Position numbers and translations under genes: made by a program
Shown: piece after piece, positions 1 to 5,012 of the stretch
Layout of the letters: each line of letters opens with the position of its first letter
Numbering within the stretch: the stretch's first letter is position 1
Notes under the pieces: model-generated
What the model saw: the letters and a program-made list of their open reading frames with translations, nothing else
What the model was told of the DNA's origin: nothing
Databases searched by the model: none
NCBI GenBank assembly: GCA_025458735.1
Contig: JALORV010000135.1
Location: forward strand, 1-5,052
Source: Burkholderiaceae bacterium
GTDB lineage: Bacteria > Pseudomonadota > Gammaproteobacteria > Burkholderiales > Burkholderiaceae
Length of the DNA stretch: 5,052 nt
Direction of reading: 5' to 3'

Positions 1-1200
1 GGCGTTTCCTACAGCCGCTACACCACCGAGTACGGCACCGTGGCCGAGCCGGATGTGACGATCGACCTGAAGCAGTCGGCGTGGAACTTCGAAGGCGAGG
101 TGCGCGACACCCTGCCCGGTCTGCGCGCGCTGCGGCTGAAATTCGGCCACAGCGACTACGAACACACCGAGTTCGAGGGCGAGGAAGCCGGCACCGTGTT
201 CGAGTCGAAGGGCTGGAACCTGCGCGCGGAAGCGCTGCATGGACCCTGGGGTCCGCTGGTGGGCGCCCTCGGCTTCGAGGCTGCGAACATCGACTTCTCG
301 GCGCTCGGTGACGAGGCCTTCGTGCCGTCGACGACCACCGAGAGCTTTGCCGGCTTCATCTACGAGGAATTGCAGCGCGGCGACTGGAAGTTTTCGTTCG
401 GCGGGCGCGTCGAGCGCGTGAAGATCGACGCCGAGGAATTCGTCGCCGCCGGGCTGCCGGCCGGCTCGGCGAGCTTCACACCGTGGAGTGGAGCGCTGGG
501 CGCGTACTACGCGATCGGATCAGACTGGGGGGTCGGTACGAACCTGCAGTACACGCAGCTGACCCTGCGGCGCCGAGGCGACGGCGTGACCGGATCCGTC
601 AGCGGGTTCTTCGCCAACTTCTCGGACTTCATCGGCCTGTTTCCGACGGACCTCTGGCGCAACCCGGAGGATCGCAGCGTGGCACCCGGACCCGACCCCA
701 TCGTCGATCCCACCACCGGCGAGGAGATCGTCCCGCTGCAGCAGTTCGACTACCGGCAGGTGCGGGCGCGCTTCTACGGCATCGAACTCGAAGCCGGCAT
801 TCCGCTGTGGCGCAGTGCCGGGCAGCAGCTCTCGCTGGGGCTGCAGCTCGACTACGTGCGCGCGGAGAACCGCGACAACGGCGAGGCCCTGCCCTTCATC
901 CCGCCGCTGCGCGCCGGTGCCTCCCTTACCTATCGCTCGAATGGCTTCAGCGCCGTGCTGGCGGCGCTGCGCGCTTCGAAGCAGGATCGCGTTCCGCAGT
1001 TCCAGACCGAAACGCCGGGCTACACCAACCTGACGCTGAACGCGTCATACCGGTTCGCGTTCAACGGAGCATCGCTCGAGGCGTTCATCCAGGCCAACAA
1101 CCTGCTCGACGAGACGATCCGCTACAGCACCTCGAACCTGAAGGACATTGCACCGGCCGGAGCGCGCTCCCTGATGGCCGGCGTGCGCGGTTCCCTCTGA
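1..1200 (+). CDS. TonB-dependent outer-membrane receptor, C-terminal barrel (5' partial)
   Basis: The reading frame is open from the first base and ends at TGA 1198-1200, giving about 399 residues. The GTG at 40 is only an internal valine, because the frame continues upstream of it (G-V-S-Y-S-R-Y...). The signal peptide, plug and first barrel strands lie outside the window. Alternating amphipathic strands, acidic loops, the near-terminal N-N-L-L-D-E motif and the closing segment R-S-L-M-A-G-V-R-G-S-L are typical of TonB-dependent receptor barrels. The blocks around D-Y-E-H-T-E-F-E-G and F-S-A-L-G-D-E-A-F-V-P-S-T resemble a receptor group that I associate loosely with ZnuD-like metal importers; that link is recalled, not tested. 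The last residue is Leu rather than the usual Phe. The segment around codons for L-Q-Y-T-Q-L-T-L (about 547-570) appears shorter than in relatives (see findings). The likely role is energised uptake of a metal, metallophore or other nutrient across the outer membrane. A small secreted-protein gene follows 21 nt downstream, probably in the same transcript. Confidence 0.9.
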   Translation, partial: GVSYSRYTTEYGTVAEPDVTIDLKQSAWNFEGEVRDTLPGLRALRLKFGHSDYEHTEFEGEEAGTVFESKGWNLRAEALHGPWGPLVGALGFEAANIDFSALGDEAFVPSTTTESFAGFIYEELQRGDWKFSFGGRVERVKIDAEEFVAAGLPAGSASFTPWSGALGAYYAIGSDWGVGTNLQYTQLTLRRRGDGVTGSVSGFFANFSDFIGLFPTDLWRNPEDRSVAPGPDPIVDPTTGEEIVPLQQFDYRQVRARFYGIELEAGIPLWRSAGQQLSLGLQLDYVRAENRDNGEALPFIPPLRAGASLTYRSNGFSAVLAALRASKQDRVPQFQTETPGYTNLTLNASYRFAFNGASLEAFIQANNLLDETIRYSTSNLKDIAPAGARSLMAGVRGSL

Positions 1201-1209
1201 CCCCACCCT

Positions 1210-1213
1210 GGAG
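1210..1213 (+). promoter_or_regulatory. Ribosome binding site of the Cys/His-rich protein
   Basis: GGAG lies 8 nt before ATG 1222. It decides the start in favour of this ATG over the TTG two codons upstream, and it allows independent ribosome entry just after the receptor stop codon. Confidence 0.6.
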
Positions 1214-1221
1214 ACTTGAAG

Positions 1222-1662
1222 ATGAAACGCAGAAAACAGTTTCGAAACCTGGCATGGGTGCTGGGCGGCGTCCTGCTGGCCGGCGCCATGTCGGCCGCGC
1301 AGGCGGCCGCGGATTCCCACGCGCAGGAAGACATCGCCCGCCACCAGCAGATGGCGGCAGCGCACCAGGCGGCTGCCCAGTGCGTGCAGGGCGGCGGCAA
1401 GCCGGCCGACTGCGAGGCACGGCTCAAGACCGCCTGCAAGGGCATCGCGGTCGGCCAGCACTGCGGGCTGCGCAGCGGCGCCGGCGACTACAAGGATGCC
1501 GCCCGCCACCTCGCCGATCACCAGACCATGGTCAAGGCCCACACCAATGCGGCGGCGTGCCTGTCCGCGGGCAAGCCTCATGGCGAGTGCGAGAAGGCGC
1601 TCAGGCAGGACTGTGGCGGGGTCGGCGTCGGCAAGTACTGCGGCATGCGCCACGCGCACTGA
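1222..1662 (+). CDS. Secreted Cys/His-rich protein with a duplicated four-cysteine module, function unknown
   Basis: This is a 146-residue protein. I chose ATG 1222 because GGAG at 1210-1213 lies 8 nt upstream; the in-frame TTG at 1216 would be only 2 nt from that site. Residues 1-28 form a Sec signal peptide: basic MKRRK, a hydrophobic core, and a cleavage motif A-Q-A near residue 28. The mature part holds two homologous modules, about residues 41-84 and 100-143, offset by exactly 59 residues. Cysteines are C54, C64, C72, C81 and C113, C123, C131, C140, with spacing 10-8-9 in both. Each module starts with H-x2-M-x3-H (H41/M44/H48 and H100/M103/H107) and ends C-G-[LM]-R. The first part of each module looks helical. 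The pattern fits either a disulfide-stapled helical repeat or a periplasmic metal-binding protein. I do not recognise a named family. It follows the TonB-dependent receptor by 21 nt, so co-expression is likely, and a functional link is inferred from that. Confidence 0.85.
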   Translation: MKRRKQFRNLAWVLGGVLLAGAMSAAQAAADSHAQEDIARHQQMAAAHQAAAQCVQGGGKPADCEARLKTACKGIAVGQHCGLRSGAGDYKDAARHLADHQTMVKAHTNAAACLSAGKPHGECEKALRQDCGGVGVGKYCGMRHAH

Positions 1663-1669
1663 TCCGCGG

Positions 1670-1701
1670 GTGCCCGCGCGGACCACGCGCCGCGCGGGCG
1701 C
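1670..1701. terminator. GC hairpin between convergent genes, possible bidirectional terminator
   Basis: A perfect 10-bp inverted repeat (GCCCGCGCGG at 1672-1681, CCGCGCGGGC at 1690-1699) with an 8-nt loop extends by one T-G wobble and one G-C pair to 1670-1701. It sits in the 52-bp gap between the stop of the Cys/His-rich gene and the stop of cysE, which point at each other. No T-tract follows on either strand, so it is not a canonical intrinsic terminator. It may still pause polymerase or protect both 3' ends. Confidence 0.4.
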
Positions 1702-1714
1702 GCAGTCACGACGC

Positions 1715-2473
1715 CTACTCGTCGACCAGCCTGTTCAGCTGCCGCGGGTCGACTTTCGGTGCCTCGCGACGGGCCTCGTCGAGCGCGATGCCGCTGCGCT
1801 CGAGCGCTGCGATCAGGCGCTCTATCTCGCGCTGCTGCGCGGCGGCGTGGTCGATCAGGCCATGCAGCGCCTTGGATAGCGGATCGTCGCCTTCCTGCGT
1901 GATGCCGTAGGCGGAGAAACCGAGCTGGTTGGCGGTGGCCTCGCGCTGGGCGTCGATCTCCTTGTGCAGGATGCGCGCCGGGTTGCCGACCGCCGTGGCA
2001 CCGGCCGGCACCTCCTTGACGACCACCGCGTTGGAGCCGATGCGGGCGCCATCACCGACGACGAAGCCACCCAGCACCTTGGCGCCGGCGCCGACGATCA
2101 CGTTACGGCCCAGCGTCGGATGCCGCTTGGTGCCCTTGGTCAGGGATGTGCCGCCGAGGGTCACGCCCTGGTAAATGGTGGTGCCATCGCCGATCTCCGC
2201 GGTCTCGCCGATGACGATGCCCATGCCGTGATCGATGAACACATGGCGCCCGAGCGTGGCGCCGGGATGGATCTCGATGCCGGTGAGCCAGCGGGCCAGG
2301 TGCGAGACGAAGCGCGCCGGCCAGCGCAGCCCGGCCCGCCAGCACGCATGCGCCAGCCGATGCAGCACCAGCGCGTGCAGGCCGGGATAGCAGGTCAGTA
2401 CCTCCCAGCGCGACCGGGCCGCCGGATCGCGCTCGAGGATGCAGTCGATGTCTTCGCGCAGTCGCTTGAACAT
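1715..2473 (-). CDS. cysE: Serine O-acetyltransferase
   Basis: This 252-residue enzyme transfers acetyl from acetyl-CoA to L-serine to give O-acetylserine, the carbon acceptor for sulfide in cysteine synthesis; it is cytosolic. A short helical N-terminal part (1-64) is followed by a left-handed beta-helix of hexapeptide repeats (about 65-170). Recognisable blocks are GIEIHPGA (65-72), [13 protein letters not shown] (79-91), [10 protein letters not shown] (101-110), KRHPTLG (116-122) and GAGAKVLGG (128-136). H82 aligns with the E. coli catalytic His158, E67 takes the place of Asp143 as in B. subtilis-type enzymes, and H118 lies in the RHP motif. This is the short-N-terminus form with a charged, probably helical tail (about 172-252). 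The ATG is the first possible start, because an in-frame TAA (2483-2485) lies three codons upstream. No clear Shine-Dalgarno is visible. It lies 89 bp downstream of trmJ on the same strand, as in Pseudomonas. The C-terminus ends V-D-E and lacks the terminal Ile that docks into CysK in E. coli. Confidence 0.95.
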   Translation of the reverse strand: MFKRLREDIDCILERDPAARSRWEVLTCYPGLHALVLHRLAHACWRAGLRWPARFVSHLARWLTGIEIHPGATLGRHVFIDHGMGIVIGETAEIGDGTTIYQGVTLGGTSLTKGTKRHPTLGRNVIVGAGAKVLGGFVVGDGARIGSNAVVVKEVPAGATAVGNPARILHKEIDAQREATANQLGFSAYGITQEGDDPLSKALHGLIDHAAAQQREIERLIAALERSGIALDEARREAPKVDPRQLNRLVDE

Positions 2474-2477
2474 GGTG

Positions 2478-2504
2478 GGCGCTTAACTGGGAGCGCCGAT
2501 TGTA
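2478..2504 (-). promoter_or_regulatory. Possible cysE promoter -10 element and leader hairpin
   Basis: On the minus strand TACAAT (2499-2504) is a 5-of-6 match to the sigma-70 -10 box. It is followed at once by a perfect 6-bp inverted repeat GGCGCT...AGCGCC (2497-2478, 8-nt loop) just before the cysE ATG at 2473. I see no good -35 box 16-18 bp upstream. If used, it would allow cysE expression independent of trmJ with a leader of about 20 nt folded into the hairpin. Chance occurrence is quite possible. Confidence 0.25.
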
Positions 2505-2562
2505 CGGTCGGGGTACGCGACGCCAGCCTCGCCCATGCACGAAGCGCGCGGCCTCGGCAGGC

Positions 2563-3363
2563 TCAGCCGCCGCGCTTGCGTCCTGCGCGCGCCGAGCGCG
2601 ACTCGATGACCGCGGCCAGCACGCCGCGCAGCAGATCGACCTCGGTCTGCGTCGGCTGCGCGCGATTGAGCAGCCGACGCACGCGTGGCATCAGGGTCTT
2701 CGGTTCCGCCGGATCGTGAAAGCCGACCACTGTGGCGGCCTGCTCGAAGTGCTCGTACAGCCGCTCGAGCGCGACGACGCCGGCCGGCGGGTCGTCCTCG
2801 CCGAAGCGTCGCTGGCCTTCCACGATCCTCGCGCTTTCGCGCAGCGCGAGCTGGCACTCGTAGGCCGCCACCTGTACGGACTGCGCCAGGTTGAGCGAGG
2901 CGAAGGCGGGATTGGCGGGGATGGCGCAGCTGAGCTGGCAGCGCAGCAAGTCGGCATTGGCAAGCCCGCTGCGCTCGGTGCCGAACACGAAGGCGAAGTC
3001 GCCCGCCGCGCGCACGGCAAGGCAATCGGCCGCCCGGGCGGCCACGGCGCGCAGGTCGAGCAGCGGCGGGCCGAACTCGCGGTCATAGCCGGTCATGGCG
3101 GCGGCCAGTTCGACGCCTTCGAGGGCCGCCAGCAGCGAAGGCGCAGTCGCGCTGGACTGCAGCACATCGACCGCGCCGGTGGCACGGGCGACTGCGTCCG
3201 GGTCTGCGCGGTAGCCCGGGTCGCGCGGATCGACGACCACCAGCCGCGCAAAGCCCATCGTCTTGATCGCACGCGCCGCGGAGCCGATGTTGGCGGCCAG
3301 CGTCGGCTCGACCAGCACGAAGCGGACGCGGTCGAAGGCGGCGGAAAACGGCGCAGCAGACAT
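2563..3363 (-). CDS. trmJ: tRNA (cytidine/uridine-32-2'-O)-methyltransferase TrmJ
   Basis: This 266-residue SPOUT-class methyltransferase (SpoU/TrmH family) uses S-adenosylmethionine to methylate the ribose 2'-OH of nucleotide 32 in the tRNA anticodon loop. The three family motifs are present: motif 1 N25-IGSAAR-31; motif 2 FVFGTERSGL at 125-134, with conserved E130; and motif 3 I148-P-A-N151...S156-L-N-L159, which forms the knotted AdoMet site. The C-terminal part (about 185-266) is the helical extension typical of TrmJ rather than TrmL or TrmH, and it ends in a basic tail (R-K-R-G-G). Length is slightly above the E. coli enzyme (246). The start is fixed because an in-frame TGA (3364-3366) directly precedes the ATG. 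No strong ribosome binding site is seen. It is divergent from suhB, as in E. coli and Pseudomonas, and precedes cysE on the same strand. Confidence 0.95.
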   Translation of the reverse strand: MSAAPFSAAFDRVRFVLVEPTLAANIGSAARAIKTMGFARLVVVDPRDPGYRADPDAVARATGAVDVLQSSATAPSLLAALEGVELAAAMTGYDREFGPPLLDLRAVAARAADCLAVRAAGDFAFVFGTERSGLANADLLRCQLSCAIPANPAFASLNLAQSVQVAAYECQLALRESARIVEGQRRFGEDDPPAGVVALERLYEHFEQAATVVGFHDPAEPKTLMPRVRRLLNRAQPTQTEVDLLRGVLAAVIESRSARAGRKRGG

Positions 3364-3492
3364 TCAGGCAGGGGTTGGCGCGCGTCGCATCCGGCCCGCG
3401 CTCGGGCCGCACGACGCGGACGATCGACTAAACTTCGCGCCCCAGTCTAACCGTGACCGTCGCGCTGGCGGTTCTGCCGGCCGCGTCCCACC
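3364..3492. promoter_or_regulatory. Divergent trmJ/suhB intergenic region with probable suhB promoter
   Basis: This 129-bp gap must carry outward promoters for both genes. For suhB, TCGACT (3424-3429) and TCTAAC (3446-3451) with a 16-bp spacer match the sigma-70 -35 and -10 boxes at 4 of 6 positions each, giving a leader of roughly 35 nt. For trmJ, TTTAGT on the minus strand (3432-3427) is a weak -10 candidate without a good -35. The AT-richer patch 3424-3451 is the only one in the gap. These calls are by eye and tentative. Confidence 0.35.
3392..3409. repeat. Perfect GC inverted repeat (hairpin) upstream of trmJ
   Basis: CGGCCCG (3392-3398) and CGGGCCG (3403-3409) form a perfect 7-bp stem with a CGCT tetraloop. 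It falls in the trmJ leader if transcription starts in the AT-richer patch near 3424-3451. No T-tract follows, so I do not call it a terminator. Its role is unknown; GC-rich sequence makes such stems fairly common. Confidence 0.4.
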
Positions 3493-4290
3493 ATGCACCC
3501 GATGCTCAACACGGCCGTCAAGGCCGCGCGCAAGGCCGGTTCGGTGATCAACCGCGCCAGCCTCGACCTCGAAGGCATCCGTGTCGGAGCCAAGGGGCGC
3601 AGCGACTTCGTCACCGAGGTGGATCACGCCGCCGAACGCATCATCGTCGACATCCTGCTGAAGGCCTATCCGGACCACGCCGTGCTGGCCGAGGAGTCCG
3701 GTGCCTCCGGCGAGTCCGAGTACACGTGGATCATCGATCCCCTCGACGGCACCACCAACTTCATCCACGGCTTCCCGCAGTACGCGGTGTCGATCGCCCT
3801 GCGGCATCGCGACCTGATCACGCAGGCCGTGGTCTACGACCCGACGCGCAACGAGCTGTTTACCGCCACCCGCGGTCGTGGCGCCTTCCTCAACGAACGG
3901 CGCATCCGCGTGTCGCGGCGCGACCGTCTCAACGAAAGCCTGATCGGCACCGGCTTTCCGTTCCGCAGCCTCGAGCATCTCGACGACTACGTGCGCATGT
4001 TCAAGGCGATCACCGAGCACACCGCCGGCATCCGGCGCCCAGGCGCGGCGGCGCTCGACCTCGCCTACGTGGCGGCTGGCCGGCTCGACGGTTTCTGGGA
4101 GATCGGCCTGTCGCCGTGGGACATGGCGGCCGGCAGCCTGCTGATCCTGGAGGCCGGCGGCCTGGTGTCGAACTTCGATGGGGATCCGGGCTATCTGGAC
4201 GACGGCCACATCGTCTGTGGCGCGCCGAAGATCTTCCCGCCGCTGCTGCAGCTGGTGCGCGGCGTGCACCGCAAGAAGAAGGCGGCCTGA
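3493..4290 (+). CDS. suhB: Inositol-1-monophosphatase family protein SuhB
   Basis: This 265-residue cytosolic protein belongs to the Mg-dependent inositol monophosphatase superfamily. In E. coli SuhB has phosphatase activity and also joins the Nus complex for rRNA antitermination. The N-terminus [16 protein letters not shown] is nearly the E. coli sequence and fixes the start at ATG 3493; no strong ribosome binding site is present. Metal and active-site residues are all there: D-F-V-T-E-V-D (38-44), E67-E-S, D82-P-L-D85-G-T-T-N, and W209-D210 in the S-P-W-D-M-A-A-G motif. [16 protein letters not shown] (113-128) and [16 protein letters not shown] (186-201) are strong family signatures. The length fits E. 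coli SuhB (267), and the C-terminus is a short basic tail (R-K-K-K-A-A). The gene is divergent from trmJ, as in E. coli. Its stop codon is 7 bp from the stop of the convergent HExxH gene. Confidence 0.97.
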   Translation: MHPMLNTAVKAARKAGSVINRASLDLEGIRVGAKGRSDFVTEVDHAAERIIVDILLKAYPDHAVLAEESGASGESEYTWIIDPLDGTTNFIHGFPQYAVSIALRHRDLITQAVVYDPTRNELFTATRGRGAFLNERRIRVSRRDRLNESLIGTGFPFRSLEHLDDYVRMFKAITEHTAGIRRPGAAALDLAYVAAGRLDGFWEIGLSPWDMAAGSLLILEAGGLVSNFDGDPGYLDDGHIVCGAPKIFPPLLQLVRGVHRKKKAA

Positions 4291-4300
4291 GCGGCGCTCA
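4288..4300. repeat. 13-bp inverted repeat joining two convergent stop codons
   Basis: TGAGC-GGC-GCTCA is a perfect 5-bp stem with a 3-nt loop. Its two ends are the stop codons of suhB (TGA, plus strand) and the HExxH gene (TGA, minus strand). There is no T-run on either side, so it is only a weak terminator candidate. It shows how tightly the two genes abut. Confidence 0.4.
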
Positions 4301-4714
4301 ACGCGCGGCGCGGGTCAGCCGCGAGATGTAACTGAAGAAGTGGCGGTTGTCGCGGAACACCTGCAGCCAGCCGCGCGCCGCCTGGGTCGTGAAGTCTTCC
4401 TCGTCCTGCCCATCCTTGACGCCGTAGATATGATTGATCGCGTGACCTACCTCGTGCCAGAGCACCTCGGCGAACAGGCTCGGCCGGTGCACGAGCTCCG
4501 GATGCAGCTGGATCAGGTGGTCGCCATAGGAACACCAGCCCCAGGCATCCTCGTCGCCGGTCTGCCGTGATGCAGACTCCGGTGATGCAGACTCCGGTGC
4601 ATAGGGCACGGCATCGTTCGGCGCCGCCGGCGACGGGCTGAACCACGCGAAGCGCCACCGGTGGGGACCGATGCGCACCGGCTTGGGCAGTGCAATGGGA
4701 GCGGTGGCGTCCAT
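4298..4714 (-). CDS. HExxH putative zinc metallopeptidase-like protein, family not recognised
   Basis: With ATG 4714 the protein has 138 residues. A longer form from TTG 4780 would add 22 residues with no coding look (Pro, Ser, Thr and Arg rich), so I prefer the ATG; neither start has a good ribosome binding site. The key motif is L-W-H87-E88-V-G-H91-A-I-N-H-I-Y-G on a predicted helix. It is preceded by a strand-like G-D-H-L-I-Q-L-H-P-E-L and followed by the acidic stretch D-E-E-D (104-107), which could supply a third zinc ligand. This arrangement, a strand, then a helix bearing HExxH, then a helix ending V-F-R-D-N, resembles small zincin-like proteins (ImmA/IrrE- or phage-type minimal metallopeptidases), but I cannot name the family. 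There is no signal peptide or membrane segment, so it is probably cytosolic. A Pro/Ser/Ala linker (about 40-49) contains an exact P-E-S-A-S duplication. Proteolysis is unproven; the fold could serve only to bind metal. It is convergent with suhB. Confidence 0.75.
   Translation of the reverse strand: MDATAPIALPKPVRIGPHRWRFAWFSPSPAAPNDAVPYAPESASPESASRQTGDEDAWGWCSYGDHLIQLHPELVHRPSLFAEVLWHEVGHAINHIYGVKDGQDEEDFTTQAARGWLQVFRDNRHFFSYISRLTRAAR
4567..4599. repeat. 15-bp tandem direct repeat, 2.2 copies, in frame inside the HExxH gene
   Basis: GTGATGCAGACTCCG occurs at 4567-4581 and again without any mismatch at 4582-4596, followed by GTG of a third start. On the minus strand it encodes two P-E-S-A-S units in the linker before the HExxH domain. 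Because the unit is a multiple of three, copy-number change keeps the frame. Confidence 0.9.
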
Positions 4715-5012
4715 GGTCGGGGTCGGGCAATTGCGTACACCGGAACTCGCGCGATGTGACGGCGGGACAGTGGTCAACAATCGTTTAGATCGACGCCGGA
4801 CGGCAAAAGTTGCCTTGGGTGGGCGTCTTCATTTTTTCTTTTAAATCAATGACTTACTTCGCCGCCAGCCATTGTGTTGTTTCGCATTGTGCGAGCGTCC
4901 GTGGCACGGCGCTCAGCACCGGGACAGCCGCGTCGATGGCCGCCGTACGCGCCGCGGGCACCCGCCGGGCCAGCCCAGTTGCCCGTCGCAGGTCGACTTC
5001 GGGACGTTCGCA
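4715..5012. other. Gene-poor intergenic stretch with an AT-rich island
   Basis: No convincing gene is seen in these 298 bp. A plus-strand frame (ATG 4849 to TGA 5014-5016) and a minus-strand frame open from the right edge to TAA 4854-4856 are both short and lack a ribosome binding site. The minus-strand frame reads slightly more protein-like (for example V-P-A-A-R-T-A-A-I-D-A-A-V-P-V-L-S near its end). If real it would be the tail of a gene running in from the right, which conflicts with a gene starting at 5013. Bases 4830-4856 are strikingly AT-rich against the GC-rich surroundings. A small inverted repeat GGCAA-AAG-TTGCC lies at 4802-4814, and CATTGTG is directly repeated at 4870-4876 and 4885-4891. 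Confidence 0.6.
4844..4856 (+). promoter_or_regulatory. Candidate IHF binding site
   Basis: AATCAATGACTTA matches the IHF consensus WATCAANNNNTTR at every specified position. A T/A tract (4831-4845) flanks it on the 5' side, as in strong IHF sites that use an upstream A/T element. It lies about 130 bp upstream of the minus-strand HExxH start and about 157 bp upstream of ATG 5013, so it could bend DNA at a promoter for either. Binding is inferred from sequence only. Confidence 0.45.

Noticed and set aside
1045..1686. 213-codon minus-strand frame antisense to the small secreted protein
   Set aside because: The plus-strand frame has a signal peptide, a ribosome binding site and a conserved internal repeat; the antisense frame has none of these.
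483..1910. 475-codon plus-strand frame overlapping the receptor, the small gene and cysE
   Set aside because: It crosses three well-supported genes, is rich in Arg, Pro and Ala, and shows no domain. It is a shadow frame of GC-rich sequence.
1964..2719. 251-codon plus-strand frame antisense to cysE and the end of trmJ
   Set aside because: It opposes an unmistakable hexapeptide-repeat enzyme and spans two genes and their gap. Composition is typical of a shadow frame.
2500..3450. 316-codon plus-strand frame antisense to trmJ
   Set aside because: The trmJ frame carries all three SPOUT motifs. The antisense frame is His, Gln, Arg and Gly rich without a motif.
3364..4269. 301-codon minus-strand and 292-codon plus-strand frames over suhB
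   Set aside because: SuhB is certain from end to end, and both alternative frames lack any recognisable domain.
4715..4780. 22-residue N-terminal extension of the HExxH protein from a TTG start
   Set aside because: Low-complexity Pro/Ser/Thr/Arg sequence, rare start codon and no ribosome binding site; ATG 4714 is simpler.
4802..4850. Intrinsic terminator from GGCAA-AAG-TTGCC followed by T-rich sequence
   Set aside because: The stem is only 5 bp and the T-run begins about 17 bases after it, too far for an intrinsic terminator.
4902..4918. Sigma-54 promoter (TGGCACG followed by a GC)
   Set aside because: The -24 GG and -12 GC are separated by 11 instead of 10 bases and the -12 box does not read TTGC, so the match fails despite the upstream IHF-like site.
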